Below, in pieces: positions 11,501 to 23,453 of a DNA stretch of 64,000 bases. The notes under the pieces are model-generated. The model did no database searches, was not told the origin of the DNA, and worked only from the letters and a program-made list of their open reading frames with translations. A program made the position numbers and the translations under genes. How positions within the stretch are numbered: position 1 is the first letter of the stretch; each line of letters begins with the position of its first letter. The stretch comes from Burkholderiales bacterium (GTDB lineage Bacteria > Pseudomonadota > Gammaproteobacteria > Burkholderiales > SG8-41), in the NCBI GenBank assembly GCA_036262035.1, contig DATAJS010000032.1, forward strand, positions 186,001-250,000, read 5' to 3'.

Positions 11501-11746
11501 CAGCGGCCGGGCACTGCGCAGGGCGTTGTCTTCGTGACGATCGAGGACGAGACCGGCTACACCAACGTCGTGGTGTGGAACGACCTCGTGGAAAGACAGA
11601 GGAAAGAGCTCTTGAGCTCGCGCCTGCTCGGCGTCGAAGGCTACATGCAGATCGAAGGCGAGGTGGTGCACCTCGTGGCGCGCAGGCTGGTGGATCACAG
11701 CGCGCTGCTGGGGCGCCTCCTCACCGAGTCTCGGGATTTTCACTGA
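8555..11746 (+). CDS. dnaE2: error-prone DNA polymerase DnaE2
   Basis: DnaE2 is the second C-family polymerase alpha subunit, used for SOS-induced translesion synthesis. The protein is about 1063 aa from GTG 8555. The N-terminal PHP domain (YAELHCLTNFSFLRGAS) is followed by the catalytic palm (PPDIDVDFEHQRREEIIQYV, carrying the metal-binding Asp pair), the tandem HhH region, and a C-terminal OB fold (VRTAGIVTCRQRPGTAQG). Around 10990-11099, where the family normally passes from the fingers region to VRLGLRMVKGL, there is an in-frame insert of about 20-30 residues made of perfect DNA hairpins (separate entry). The frame is intact. Confidence 0.96.
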   Translation: MNDSQAGSLPAYAELHCLTNFSFLRGASSAEELVARAHALDYRALAITDECSVAGVVRAHVAVKELTAKKLPTNESKKHKLKLIVGTEITLTNNLKLVLLATDRKGYGRMCALITLARTRTPKGQYRLEPEDLDDGIPGCLALLVPGAEPSIDHARFVAHRFAGRAWIAAELCYGSNDGARLRSLRELGKQSGLAVVAAGDVHMHVRSRRPLQDVLTAIRLGVTVDKAGEALHPNAERHLRRLSHIAKKYPEDDLLAETIRIAERCRFDLGELKYEYPAELVPEGHTASSYLRELTEAGLQHRFPDGPTPEIKALVERELALIEDLKYEHFFLTVHDIAREARARNILYQGRGSAANSAVCYCLRITAIDPARQHGLFERFLSRERDEPPDIDVDFEHQRREEIIQYVYDKYGRHRAAIAATVICYRPRSALRDVGKALGLDTAQIAALTRSMAWWDNRSAIPMRLREAGFDPDSLVVQHLVELVTTLIGFPRHLSQHVGGFVISRGPLAELVPVENAAMAERSVIQWDKDDLEALGLLKVDVLALGMLSVIRRALEFIAPDRPPADTMPEIVDRADDPKVFEMIRHADTIGVFQIESRAQMSMLPRLKPVEFYDLVIEIAIVRPGPIQGGMVHPYLKRKQGLEPVTYPSEAVKKVLERTLGVPIFQEQVMQLAMVAAGFTAGEADQLRRAMAAWKRKGGLEPFEQKLRTGMTERGYSEEFAANIFRQICGFGEYGFPESHSASFALLAYVSAWIKYYEPAAFLAALLNSQPMGFYSPSVLVQDAQRHGVEVRAVDVTQSDFDCALEKGKEVSEENPGFPPRRSPGARPSAVRLGLRMVKGLRAEGAKRIEAARGERPFSDVQDLARRAALNRRDLANLAQAGALQRLAGHRRNAHWLVAGAGAMPELLANAPVQETLPFLEAPKEAEEIVADYRSLGLTLGRHPLALLRKRFTRMRLSTAKELRAMKNGKPVRTAGIVTCRQRPGTAQGVVFVTIEDETGYTNVVVWNDLVERQRKELLSSRLLGVEGYMQIEGEVVHLVARRLVDHSALLGRLLTESRDFH
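10990..11099. repeat. cluster of three perfect hairpins inside dnaE2
   Basis: Three consecutive perfect palindromes lie within the coding sequence: 10990-11019 (14-bp stem, 2-nt loop), 11037-11071 (15-bp stem, 5-nt loop) and 11077-11099 (10-bp stem, 3-nt loop). The first two encode VSEENPGFPPRRSPGARPSAV, absent from the usual DnaE2 alignment as I know it. The third overlaps the conserved MVKGLRAEGAKRI region. They read in frame, like the palindromic elements known to invade proteins in Rickettsia. Confidence 0.85.
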
Positions 11747-11764
11747 AGCAAGGCAAAAGCATAT

Positions 11765-11903
11765 ACCGCGAAGGACGCAAAGGACGCGAAGGAAAACCAA
11801 ATCAAAAAACGGAATCACAAACGACGCATATCCAACGAATGCGCTATTGCGAGGAGTTCGCTCCCGAATCGCCTTCCTTTGCGTCCTTTGCGTCCTTTGC
11901 GGT
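11765..11903. repeat. inverted repeat with GGACGCAAA tandem arms
   Basis: Left arm 11765-11794 and right arm 11874-11903 are 30-nt reverse complements with 2 mismatches. Each arm is built from a tandem 9-nt unit (AAGGACGCA). About 79 nt lie between them. It sits exactly between the convergent dnaE2 and def genes and could fold as a bidirectional terminator. It is close kin of the element at 23292-23427. Confidence 0.8.
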
Positions 11904-11913
11904 TAAAACGCCC

Positions 11914-12447
11914 TTAGTCGTCCCGGATGTCCTGCCCCGGGAAGAGCTCCTCGGTGAAGCCGAAGTTGCGCAGGTCCTGTATGCGCATCGGATAGAGCAC
12001 GCCCATCAGGTGATCGACCTCGTGCTGCACCACGCGCGCATGGAAGTCGCTCACGGTGCGGTCGATCGGCTGGCCGAACGGGTCGAAGCCCCGGTAGCGC
12101 AGGCGCTTGTGGCGCGGCACCAGGCCGCGCATGCCGGGCACCGAGAGACAGCCTTCCCACCCCTCTTCCATCTCGTCGTCGACCGCTTCGAGCTGCGGGT
12201 TGACGAGGACGGTGTACGGCACGACCTCGGCGTCGGGATAGCGCGGATTCTGTTCCACGCCGAAGATGACGACCTGCAGCCCCACGCCGATCTGCGGCGC
12301 GGCGAGGCCCGCACCGTTGAGCGCCTTCATCGTGTCCTGCATGTCTTCGATGAGCGCGTGGAGCTCGGGCGTGTCGTACGCCTCCACGCTCTTCGAGACT
12401 TCGAAGAGCCGCGGGTCGCCCATGCGCAACACCGGCTTAATCGCCAT
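11914..12447 (-). CDS. def: peptide deformylase
   Basis: Def removes the N-formyl group from nascent proteins. The protein is 177 aa. All three metal-site motifs are present: [10 protein letters not shown] (residues 45-54), EGCLSVPG with Cys100, and QHEVDHLMG with His142, Glu143 and His146. The start overlaps the end of the upstream phosphorylase gene by 11 bp, so the two are co-transcribed. It is not next to fmt here, and is probably one of several def copies (inference). Confidence 0.95.
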   Translation of the reverse strand: MAIKPVLRMGDPRLFEVSKSVEAYDTPELHALIEDMQDTMKALNGAGLAAPQIGVGLQVVIFGVEQNPRYPDAEVVPYTVLVNPQLEAVDDEMEEGWEGCLSVPGMRGLVPRHKRLRYRGFDPFGQPIDRTVSDFHARVVQHEVDHLMGVLYPMRIQDLRNFGFTEELFPGQDIRDD

Positions 12448-13183
12448 CGAGCGTCACCAGCGAATCGAGAATCTTGTGCACCCGCGACAGCGCCTCGCGC
12501 GAGACCGCGTTGATGTCGGCCATGCGTATGCCCTCGGCGCTGTCTTCGCGCCCTGCGGCGTAGTTCACCACCACCGCGATCGCGGCATAGCAGAGGCCGA
12601 GCTCGCGCGCGAGCGCCGCTTCGGGCATCCCTGTCATTCCGACCATGTCCGCGCCGTCGCGTTCCAGGCGGTTGATCTCGGCCGCGGACTCGAGGCGCGG
12701 GCCCTGGGTCGCGGCATACGTGCCGCCCTGCAAGATCGACTCACCCGCCTCTGCGGCGGCGCGCGCGAGCCGCTCGCGCAGAGGCTCGCAATACGGGTGC
12801 GTGAAATCGACGTGCACCACGCTGCGGTCGTTGCCTTCGAAATAGGTGTGGCAGCGCCCGTGGGTGTAATCGACGATCTGGTCCGGAATCGCCAGGACCC
12901 CGGGTCCCATGTCGCGCCGTATGCCGCCGACCGAGGCGACCGCGACGACGTACTTCACCTTCGCCTGCGCGAGCGCCCACATGTTCGCGCGATAGTTGAC
13001 CTTGTGCGGCGGAATGGTATGGCCGTAGCCGTGGCGCGCGAGGAAAGCGACTTCCTGGCCGCGGATGGTCCCGTAGGTGATCGCGCCCGACGGATCGCCG
13101 TACGGCGTCCGGACGATCTCCCTTCTGACGACTTCCAGATTCGCGAGCTGCGTGAGTCCGCTGCCGCCGATGATCGCAAGCAT
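12437..13183 (-). CDS. S-methyl-5'-thioinosine (or thioadenosine) phosphorylase
   Basis: This nucleoside phosphorylase of the MTAP/PNP family salvages the methylthio-nucleoside left by polyamine synthesis. The protein is 248 aa. It has the N-terminal phosphate loop ([14 protein letters not shown]), the [12 protein letters not shown] segment, TQGPRLES and [17 protein letters not shown]. The latter resembles the Pseudomonas-type methylthioinosine phosphorylase more than classical MTAP, so MTIP is favoured, but substrate choice cannot be settled by eye. It sits between hpt and def; hpt (hypoxanthine salvage) next door fits a purine-salvage role. Confidence 0.85.
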   Translation of the reverse strand: MLAIIGGSGLTQLANLEVVRREIVRTPYGDPSGAITYGTIRGQEVAFLARHGYGHTIPPHKVNYRANMWALAQAKVKYVVAVASVGGIRRDMGPGVLAIPDQIVDYTHGRCHTYFEGNDRSVVHVDFTHPYCEPLRERLARAAAEAGESILQGGTYAATQGPRLESAAEINRLERDGADMVGMTGMPEAALARELGLCYAAIAVVVNYAAGREDSAEGIRMADINAVSREALSRVHKILDSLVTLDGD

Positions 13184-13187
13184 ATTC

Positions 13188-13266
13188 AGTGAAACGTGAG
13201 TGAAAAGTGAAAAGTGCTCATCGTGGTTTGCATCTACGTTTCACGTTTCACATTTCACGTTTCACG
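13188..13266. repeat. inverted repeat with GTGAAA(C/A) tandem arms
   Basis: The left arm (about 13188-13216, GTGAAACGTGAGTGAAAAG type units) and right arm (about 13236-13266, TTTCACG units) pair imperfectly around a short spacer of about 20 nt. It lies between hpt and the phosphorylase gene, both read leftward. It shares the architecture of the other purine-arm inverted repeats here but uses a different unit sequence. Confidence 0.65.
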
Positions 13267-13806
13267 CATGGCGTAGATCGCCGGGAGATTGCGCCACGCG
13301 CTGTAGACGTCCATGCCGAAGCCGAAGACGTAGCGGTTGGGCACGGTGAGGCCCACGAAGTCAGCCGCGATCGGCTTGGCGCGGCCGGTGTCCTTCTGGC
13401 AGAAGACCGCACTGAAAAATTCCTTCACGCCGGCCTCGAGCAGGTTCTTGCGGATCGCCGCGAGCGTATGGCCTTCGTCGAGGATGTCGTCGAGCACGAG
13501 CACCGTGCGGCCTTCGACCGCCGTGCCGGGGCTCACCTTCCACGTGATCTCGCCGCCGGTGGTCTTGCCGCCGTAGCGCGTCACGTCGAGGTAATCGAAG
13601 TGCAGCGGGAAGCGCAGCTGCGGCAGGAGCTGGCCGGCGAAGATGACGCTGCCGCGCATCACGCCGAGCACGAGCGGCTCGCTCTTCGAGAGGAGCGACG
13701 TGATCTCGCGCGCCATGCGCGCGACTTCGGCCGCGACGCACTCGGCCGAGCAGATCTCGTCTGCGCTCTCGAGGATCTTCCAGGCTTCTTCGGAGGTCGC
13801 TTTCAC
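13255..13806 (-). CDS. hpt: hypoxanthine-guanine phosphoribosyltransferase
   Basis: The enzyme converts hypoxanthine or guanine plus PRPP to IMP or GMP. The protein is 183 aa from a GTG at 13804-13806 that overlaps the galU stop by one base (TAGTG). The PRPP-binding loop VLVLDDILDEGHTLAA is diagnostic, and VLGVMRGSVIFAGQLLPQL forms the PPi-loop region. The open frame continues upstream to 14340, but that part is antisense-like shadow across galU. The right arm of an inverted repeat overlaps its last codons. Confidence 0.9.
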   Translation of the reverse strand: MKATSEEAWKILESADEICSAECVAAEVARMAREITSLLSKSEPLVLGVMRGSVIFAGQLLPQLRFPLHFDYLDVTRYGGKTTGGEITWKVSPGTAVEGRTVLVLDDILDEGHTLAAIRKNLLEAGVKEFFSAVFCQKDTGRAKPIAADFVGLTVPNRYVFGFGMDVYSAWRNLPAIYAMRET

Positions 13807-14687
13807 TAGTCGGGAATGGTACAGCCCATCGACTTCAAATAGGTGCGGAACTCCGATCCGATCTCGGGATGCTTCACCGCGAAGGAGAGGTTCGCCTTGA
13901 GGTAATCGAGCTTGCTGCCGCAATCGTAGCGCACGCCCTCGAACTCGTAGGCGAACACGTCCTCGTCGGCGAGCAGCGCCTGGATCGCGTCGGTGAGCTG
14001 GATCTCGCCGCCCGTGCCTGGGGTCTGGTGAGTCAGGTGGTGGAAGATGCGCGGCGTGAGGATGTAGCGGCCCACGACGCCGAGCGTCGAAGGCGCCTTG
14101 GCGGGCTCGGGCTTTTCCACGATCCCCTGGATGCGGTGCGGCGACTTCGACTCGCCGTCGGTGCGCACGATCCCGTAACGCTTGGTTTCCTCGCGCCCGA
14201 CGTTCTGCACCGCGAGGATGGAGCGTCCGACGCGGCCGTAGAGCGAGGCCATCTGGGAGAGCACCGGCGTCTGCGCGTCGATCAGGTCGTCCGCGAGCAC
14301 CACCGCGAAAGGCTCGTCGCCGACGACCGGATAGGCGCACAGCACCGCGTGACCGAGCCCCAGCGCCTGCGGCTGGCGCACGTACACGCAGCTGACGTTC
14401 TTCGGGATGATGTCCTGCACCGCGCGCAACAGGTCTTCCTTGCCGCGCGCCGAGAGCTCGGTCTCGAGCTCGGTCGCCTTGTCGAAGTGGTCCTCGATCG
14501 CGCGCTTGCCCCGGCCGGTGATGAAGATCATCTCGGTCATGCCCGCGGCGACGGCTTCCTCCACGGCATACTGGATGAGCGGCTTGTCGACGACCGGCAT
14601 CATCTCCTTGGCGCTCGCCTTGGTCGCCGGCAGGAAGCGCGTGCCCATGCCCGCGACCGGAAATACCGCTTTGGTAACTTTGTTCAT
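13806..14687 (-). CDS. galU: UTP--glucose-1-phosphate uridylyltransferase
   Basis: GalU makes UDP-glucose for envelope polysaccharides. The protein is 293 aa. It has the nucleotide-binding start [21 protein letters not shown], the metal/sugar segment VVLADDLID, and the conserved [19 protein letters not shown] and [12 protein letters not shown] blocks. It lies between ligA (39-bp gap) and hpt (1-bp overlap) in a leftward operon. Confidence 0.96.
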   Translation of the reverse strand: MNKVTKAVFPVAGMGTRFLPATKASAKEMMPVVDKPLIQYAVEEAVAAGMTEMIFITGRGKRAIEDHFDKATELETELSARGKEDLLRAVQDIIPKNVSCVYVRQPQALGLGHAVLCAYPVVGDEPFAVVLADDLIDAQTPVLSQMASLYGRVGRSILAVQNVGREETKRYGIVRTDGESKSPHRIQGIVEKPEPAKAPSTLGVVGRYILTPRIFHHLTHQTPGTGGEIQLTDAIQALLADEDVFAYEFEGVRYDCGSKLDYLKANLSFAVKHPEIGSEFRTYLKSMGCTIPD

Positions 14688-14726
14688 CGGAGGCTCTTGG
14701 TCAGTAATCGCTGTTGAGGCGCGAAA

Positions 14727-17926
<3,200 letters not shown>

Positions 17927-17939
17927 ACCGTTTTTCTTT

Positions 17940-20900
17940 CTATGCCGCCGCCTCTTCGGTGAGCTTCATCGCTTCCTCGATGTCGACCGCGACCACGCGC
18001 GAGACACCGGGCTCCTGCATGGTGATGCCGAGCAGCTGGTTCGCCATCTCCATCGTGATCTTGTTGTGGCTGATGAAGAGGAACTGGGAGGTCGCGGACA
18101 TCTTGGCAACGAGGTCCACGTAACGCTGCGTGTTGTAGTCGTCGAGCGGCGCATCGACCTCGTCCAGCAGGCAGAACGGCGCCGGGTTGAGCTGGAAGAT
18201 CGAGAACACCAGCGAGAGCGCGGTCAGCGCCTTCTCCCCGCCCGAGAGCAGATGGATCGAGCTGTTCTTCTTGCCCGGCGGCTGAGCGATCACCTGCACG
18301 CCGCCGTCGAGGATCTCCTCGCCGGTCAGCACCAGCTTCGCGTTGCCGCCGCCGAAGAGCGCGGGGAACATCTTGCTGAAATGCTCGTTGACGTCGTCGA
18401 AGGTCTGCTGGAGGCGTTCGCGCGTCTCGCGGTCGATGCGCCTGATCGCGTCCTCGAGCGTCGTCAGCGCCTCGGTGAGGTCGGCCGACTGAGCGTCGAG
18501 ATACTGTTTGCGCTCGGTCGAAGTCTGCAGCTCTTCGAGCGCGGCGAGGTTGACCGCGCCGAGCGCCTTGATCTCCTCGTTGAGCCGCGCGATCTCTTCG
18601 ATCAGCGCGCGGGAGCGCGTGCCTTTCTCGAGCGCGTTGGTGAGCTCTTCCTCGTTCGCGCCGGCTTCGGCGAGCTGCTGCGCGTATTGCTCCTCGGTGA
18701 GCCGCGCTTCCTGTTCCTTCAGCCGCACGTCGTTGATGCGGTCGCGCAAAGGTCCCAGGCGTTGCTCGGCGGAGAGCCGCTCCTGCTCGAGATCTTTCAC
18801 CTGCGTCTCGAACCCTTCGAGCGCGTCGCGCGCCTGCGCCAACGCCTGCTCGCGCTCGCCGCGGGTGAGCAGCGAAGACTGGAGCTGCTCCTGCCACTGC
18901 GTCTCGTCGAGCGTCGCGAGCGCCTCTTCTTCCCGCGCGATGGTCTCCGCGAGCTGGCCGGTCTGCGCGGTCAGCGCGCCGATCTGATTCTCGATCTCGG
19001 TGACCCTGGCCTGCGCGCTGCGTGCTTGGTACTGCGCTTCCTGGTGCGCGGCCTGCGCGCGCTGGAGCTCTTCGCGCTGGAGCCTCAGCACCGATTCGGC
19101 GCGCTGGTAGAGATCGAGCGCGGCCTCGAGCTCCTCGCGGGCGTGCGCGCCCTGCGCTTCGAGCTCGGCGCTGTGCGCGGCGGCTTCTTCGCGCGCGGCG
19201 GTCTCGTTCTCGATCTGCTCGGTGATCTCGGCGAGCTCCTCGGCGATCTGCTCCGCGCGCTGCATGAGGCGCTGCGCTTCGGCATTCATGCGCACCGCTT
19301 CCATCTGCATCGCGTGGTGCCGCGACTGCGCCTCGGTCGCGCTTTCGCGAAGCTCGGCGACCTCGGAACGGTGCTGCTCGATCGCGCCTTCGGCGATTCC
19401 GACGTCGTCCTGCGCGGCGCTCTGCGCCTCGCGCTCCCGATCGAGCTCGCGCTCGAGGTCTTCGATCTCGCGCTGGCGCGACAGCACGCCGTGCAGCTCC
19501 GAATCCGGGGCGTGGAAGCTCACGCTGTGGCGCGTATAGACGTGCCCTTCGCGGGTCACGAGCACCGCACCCGCGGGCAGGCGGCTCCGCAGCGCGAGCG
19601 TGCCTTCCGCGTCGAGGTCCTGCTCGGGCACGTAGACTTCGTGCAGCCACTCGCGCACCACCGCTTCGAGCTTCGGATCGCGGCAGGTGACGTACCGTGC
19701 GAGCGGCGCGAGGCCCGAGGGATCGATGCTGCCGCGGACCTCATCGGCTGCGCTGCCTTCGATCACGGTCATCTTGCCCGGCGGCGTGTCGCTGCTCCAT
19801 TCGACGGCGCGGCCGACGCTCTCGAGGACGATGCCGTTCAGGCGCTCGCGCAGGACCGATTCGAGCGCGTCTTCCCAGCCCGGCTCGATCGCGATGCCCT
19901 GCCACAGGCGCGGCGCCGAATCGAGCTGCCGCGACTCGAGCCAGCCCTGAAGCTCGGCGCCGCGCGCGATGCGGTCCTGCAATTGACGCAGCGCCTGCAC
20001 GCGCGCCTCCACGCCGGTGAGCCGCTGGCTCGCGGCGTCCAGCGCTTCGGTGCGGCTGCGCAGCTCCGCTTCGAGCGAAGGCAGCTCGGCTTCCTTGTCG
20101 GCGAGCTGCGCGCGCAATGACTGCAGCGATTCTTCGAGCTCGCGCGCTTCCTCGGCGATTCTTTCGAGCGCCGCTTCGTCCGCCGCGGGCAGCGCGGCCT
20201 GCTCTTCGCGCAGGCGCTGCTCGCGGCTGGTGAGCTGGTCGAGGACCCGGGCGGCGTGGTCGAGCTTGGTGCGCTCGACGTGCAGCGCCTGCTCGGCCTG
20301 CGCGACGGCGCGCTGCAGCTCCTCGCGGCGCAGATTGCTCGCGCGATACGCTTCCTCGGCGAGCGGCAGCTTGTCGCGCTCAGCCGTCAGCGTCTCTTCG
20401 GCGGCGGCGGCGCGCTCTTCGGTCTCCGCGCTCTGCCCGCGCCAGTCTTCGAGGTTGGCCTGCGCGGCGGCGAGCTGACCTTCCGCGGCGGCGAGCTGCG
20501 AGCGCAGCGTGCCGACCTGGTGCTCGACACGCGCGCGGTTCTCGCGCACGTGCTCGATCTCGCGCTCGAGCCTCGCGACCTCGGCGTTCGATTCGTACAG
20601 CGCGCCCTGCGCGGCGTGCATGGTGTCGCTCGCCTTGTAGTGCTCGTCGCGCAGCGTCTCCAGGCGGTTCTCGGCTTCGCGCAGCCTGGCGGTCTCGGCT
20701 TCGAGCTCGACGCCGAGGCGCTCGATCTCGCGGCCGTGGCGCGCGCGCGCCGAGGCGGCTTCGTTGCGCTTGGTGAGCCACATCAGGCCCTGGGTGGTGG
20801 AGAGCTCGGCCTGCAGCTCGTGGTATTTCCTGGCGACCTCCGCCTGCTCGGCGAGGTGCACGAGCTGTTTGTCCAGCTCCTGGCGGATGTCCTCGACGCG

Positions 20901-21476
20901 GGAGAGGTTCTCCCGCGTGTCTTTCAACCTGAGCTCGGTCTCGCGGCGGCGCTCGCGGTACTTGGACACGCCCGCGGCCTCTTCGAGGAAGACGCGCAGC
21001 TCCTCGGGCTTGGCCTCGATGACGCGCGAGATCATGCCCTGCTCGATGATGGCGTAGGCGCGCGCGCCCAGGCCGGTGCCGAGGAAGATGTCGGCGATGT
21101 CCCGCCGGCGCACGTGCTGGTTGTTGATGTAGTACGACGAATCGCCGTCGCGCTGCAGCACGCGCTTGATCGACACTTCGGCGTACTGCGACCACTGCCC
21201 CGCGGCCTTGCCAAGGCTGTTGTCGAACACGAGCTCGACGCTGCAGCGGTTCACCGGCTTCCTCTGGCCCGAGCCGTTGAAGAGCACGTCCTGCATGGTC
21301 TCGCCGCGCAGGTGCTTGGCGGACGTCTCGCCGAGCACCCAGCGCACCGCGTCGATGATGTTCGACTTGCCGCAGCCGTTGGGGCCGACGATGCCGACGA
21401 GCTGGCCGGGCGTGGGAATCTTGGTGGGGTCGACGAACGACTTGAAGCCGGCGAGATTGATCTGCGTGAGTCGCAC
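17940..21476 (-). CDS. smc: chromosome segregation ATPase SMC
   Basis: SMC condenses and helps segregate the chromosome. The protein is 1178 aa. Walker A GPNGCGKSNIID is near residue 35. Two long coiled coils (rich in E, A, R, L) flank the hinge at about residues 500-650. The C-terminal ABC signature LLSGGEKALTALSLVF and Walker B PFCLLDEVDAPLDDYN follow. First gene of the smc-zipA-ligA operon. No scpA/scpB partner is in the window. Confidence 0.97.
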   Translation of the reverse strand: MRLTQINLAGFKSFVDPTKIPTPGQLVGIVGPNGCGKSNIIDAVRWVLGETSAKHLRGETMQDVLFNGSGQRKPVNRCSVELVFDNSLGKAAGQWSQYAEVSIKRVLQRDGDSSYYINNQHVRRRDIADIFLGTGLGARAYAIIEQGMISRVIEAKPEELRVFLEEAAGVSKYRERRRETELRLKDTRENLSRVEDIRQELDKQLVHLAEQAEVARKYHELQAELSTTQGLMWLTKRNEAASARARHGREIERLGVELEAETARLREAENRLETLRDEHYKASDTMHAAQGALYESNAEVARLEREIEHVRENRARVEHQVGTLRSQLAAAEGQLAAAQANLEDWRGQSAETEERAAAAEETLTAERDKLPLAEEAYRASNLRREELQRAVAQAEQALHVERTKLDHAARVLDQLTSREQRLREEQAALPAADEAALERIAEEARELEESLQSLRAQLADKEAELPSLEAELRSRTEALDAASQRLTGVEARVQALRQLQDRIARGAELQGWLESRQLDSAPRLWQGIAIEPGWEDALESVLRERLNGIVLESVGRAVEWSSDTPPGKMTVIEGSAADEVRGSIDPSGLAPLARYVTCRDPKLEAVVREWLHEVYVPEQDLDAEGTLALRSRLPAGAVLVTREGHVYTRHSVSFHAPDSELHGVLSRQREIEDLERELDREREAQSAAQDDVGIAEGAIEQHRSEVAELRESATEAQSRHHAMQMEAVRMNAEAQRLMQRAEQIAEELAEITEQIENETAAREEAAAHSAELEAQGAHAREELEAALDLYQRAESVLRLQREELQRAQAAHQEAQYQARSAQARVTEIENQIGALTAQTGQLAETIAREEEALATLDETQWQEQLQSSLLTRGEREQALAQARDALEGFETQVKDLEQERLSAEQRLGPLRDRINDVRLKEQEARLTEEQYAQQLAEAGANEEELTNALEKGTRSRALIEEIARLNEEIKALGAVNLAALEELQTSTERKQYLDAQSADLTEALTTLEDAIRRIDRETRERLQQTFDDVNEHFSKMFPALFGGGNAKLVLTGEEILDGGVQVIAQPPGKKNSSIHLLSGGEKALTALSLVFSIFQLNPAPFCLLDEVDAPLDDYNTQRYVDLVAKMSATSQFLFISHNKITMEMANQLLGITMQEPGVSRVVAVDIEEAMKLTEEAAA

Positions 21477-21619
21477 GGGAGGCGCTTATAATTGGTGCTG
21501 GAATTAGCGCAGCATTCTAACTGATTTGGCGCGCGGCTCATCCGCGTTTCAGCCTTGACTTCTCGCGAGCGAGCGCGATTTTTTCGCGCCGCGGAGCGTG
21601 TTTCTCTCCCCATCGCCTC

Positions 21620-22036
21620 ATGCCGACCGAACCCTCGAAGACGCTCGAGACTTTTCCCAATCCCGCGCCCGGCAACGACTACCGGATCCACATGGAGATC
21701 CCGGAGTTCACCTGTCTCTGCCCGAAGACGGGACAGCCCGATTTCGCCACACTCATCCTCGATTACGTGCCGGACAAGCTCTGCGTCGAGCTGAAGAGCC
21801 TGAAGCTGTACATCTGGTCGTTCCGCAACGAAGGCGCGTTTCACGAAGCGGTCACCAACCGCATCCTCGACGACCTCGTGCGAGCCACCCGCCCGCGCTT
21901 CATGCGGCTCACCGCGCGCTTCTACGTGCGCGGCGGCATCTTCACCACCGTCGTCGCGCAGCACGCGAAAACCGGATGGAAGATCGAGAAGCTGCCGCAC
22001 CTCGACGCGCACGATCCCCAGGCGAGCGTGCGCTGA
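21620..22036 (+). CDS. queF: NADPH-dependent 7-cyano-7-deazaguanine reductase QueF (type I)
   Basis: QueF reduces preQ0 to preQ1 in queuosine biosynthesis. The protein is 138 aa, the single-domain type I form. The active-site motif [13 protein letters not shown] holds the nucleophilic Cys34 and Asp41, 7 residues apart as in the family. [20 protein letters not shown] gives the QueF signature and NADPH-binding residues. It stands alone between smc (divergent) and dapC. Confidence 0.95.
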   Translation: MPTEPSKTLETFPNPAPGNDYRIHMEIPEFTCLCPKTGQPDFATLILDYVPDKLCVELKSLKLYIWSFRNEGAFHEAVTNRILDDLVRATRPRFMRLTARFYVRGGIFTTVVAQHAKTGWKIEKLPHLDAHDPQASVR

Positions 22037-22051
22037 CGGCGGCTAAATCTC

Positions 22052-22057
22052 TATAAT
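22052..22057 (+). promoter_or_regulatory. candidate -10 box before dapC
   Basis: A perfect TATAAT lies 28 nt upstream of the dapC start. The -35 position 17 nt further up (TGCGCT) is a poor match, so this is a candidate only. Confidence 0.3.
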
Positions 22058-22084
22058 CTCTGGTTTTTCGGCGAGATCAGGACG

Positions 22085-23278
22085 TTGAATCCCCGCCTTT
22101 CCAAGTTACAGAGCTATCCGTTCCAGAAGCTCACCGCGCTGCTCGAAGGCGCGAGGCCCAATCCGGACCTGCGTCCGATCCCGCTGTACATCGGCGAGCC
22201 CAAGCACCCGACGCCCGAGTTCATCAAGCGCGCGCTGACGGACAATCTCTCGGGGCTCGCGGCCTATCCCGCGACCGCCGGCACGCCGGAGCTGCGCGAG
22301 GCGATCGCGGCGTGGCTGACCCGGCGCTACGGCATCCCGCCGATCGACCCGGCGACCCAGGTCGTGCCCGTGACGGGCACGCGCGAAGCGCTGTTCGCGA
22401 TCGCGCAGGCGGTGGTCGATACGACCAAGCCTGATCCGGTGGTCGTCTGCCCTAATCCGTTCTATCAGATCTACGAAGGCGCGGCGCTGCTCGCCGGCGC
22501 GCAACCGGTTTTCCTCAACCAGGTCGCCGCCAACGATTACGCGCTCGATCTGGAGCAGATTCCGAACGACGTGTGGCGGCGCATCCAGCTCGTCTACGTC
22601 TGCTCGCCCGGCAACCCGACCGGTCACGTGATGACGCTCGGGGACTGGAAAGCGCTGTTCGAGCTCTCCGACCGCTACGGGTTCGTGATCGCCTCCGACG
22701 AGTGCTACTCGGAGATCCATTTCGACGAAGCCCATCCGCCGCTCGGCGGGCTGGAAGCCGCGCACAAGCTCGGCCGCACCGGCTACCCGCGGCTCATCAT
22801 GTTCTCGAGCCTGTCCAAGCGCTCGAACGTGCCGGGCATGCGTTCGGGTTTCGTCGCGGGCGATCCCGCCATCGTCAAGCCCTACCTGCTCTACCGCACC
22901 TATCACGGCTGTGCGATGAGCGGTCCGGTGGGTGTGGCGAGCGCCGTCGCGTGGAAAGACGAGGCGCACGTCGTCCAGAACCGCAGGCTCTACCGCGAGA
23001 AGTTCGACACCGCGATCGAGATCCTCAAGCCGGTGCTGGACGTGAGCATGCCCGACGCGGCGTTCTATCTGTGGGTCCACACGCCCATACCCGACACCGA
23101 GTTCACGCGCCGCCTGTACGAGTCGCAGGCGGTGTCGGTGCTCCCGGGAAGCTATCTCGCGCGCGAGTCGAACGGGATCAACCCCGGCACCGACCGCGTG
23201 CGCATCGCGCTGGTGAGCACGACCGAGGAATGCGCGGAGTCCGCCACCCGGATCCGCGACTTTGTTAAAAGCCTTTAA
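22085..23278 (+). CDS. dapC: succinyldiaminopimelate transaminase DapC
   Basis: DapC is a PLP-dependent class I/II aminotransferase forming N-succinyl-LL-diaminopimelate for lysine and peptidoglycan. The protein is 397 aa, starting at TTG 22085 with a short AGGA upstream. The motif SPGNPTG (aminotransferase Asn), ASDECYSEIHF (PLP-pyridine Asp) and SLSKRSNVPGMRSGF (PLP Schiff-base Lys) are all visible. Adjacency to dapD, the preceding step in the pathway, supports DapC over a generic aminotransferase. Confidence 0.92.
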   Translation: MNPRLSKLQSYPFQKLTALLEGARPNPDLRPIPLYIGEPKHPTPEFIKRALTDNLSGLAAYPATAGTPELREAIAAWLTRRYGIPPIDPATQVVPVTGTREALFAIAQAVVDTTKPDPVVVCPNPFYQIYEGAALLAGAQPVFLNQVAANDYALDLEQIPNDVWRRIQLVYVCSPGNPTGHVMTLGDWKALFELSDRYGFVIASDECYSEIHFDEAHPPLGGLEAAHKLGRTGYPRLIMFSSLSKRSNVPGMRSGFVAGDPAIVKPYLLYRTYHGCAMSGPVGVASAVAWKDEAHVVQNRRLYREKFDTAIEILKPVLDVSMPDAAFYLWVHTPIPDTEFTRRLYESQAVSVLPGSYLARESNGINPGTDRVRIALVSTTEECAESATRIRDFVKSL

Positions 23279-23291
23279 AGGCAAAAGCTGG

Positions 23292-23427
23292 AACCGCAGG
23301 GGACGCAGAGGACGCAGAGGAAAGGCATACGTTCGCAAATGCCTCGCGCTATCGCTGGTCTTGAGCATGAGGGGCTGATGATAATTGCCCGCCGAAATCC
23401 TCTGCGTCCTCTGCGTCCTCTGCGGTT
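23292..23427. repeat. inverted repeat with GAGGACGCA tandem arms
   Basis: Left arm 23292-23321 and right arm 23398-23427 are 30-nt reverse complements with a single mismatch, each made of tandem 9-nt GAGGACGCA units, about 76 nt apart. It fills the gap between dapC and dapD. Arm length, spacing and unit are nearly the same as in the element at 11765-11903. Confidence 0.85.
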
Positions 23428-23453
23428 AAATGCTTTGATGTAAGGAAAACACG

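Noticed and set aside
10135-12513. 792-codon plus-strand frame across dnaE2 and def
   Set aside because: Shadow of dnaE2 running through the inverted repeat and antisense to def; Arg-rich with no domain.
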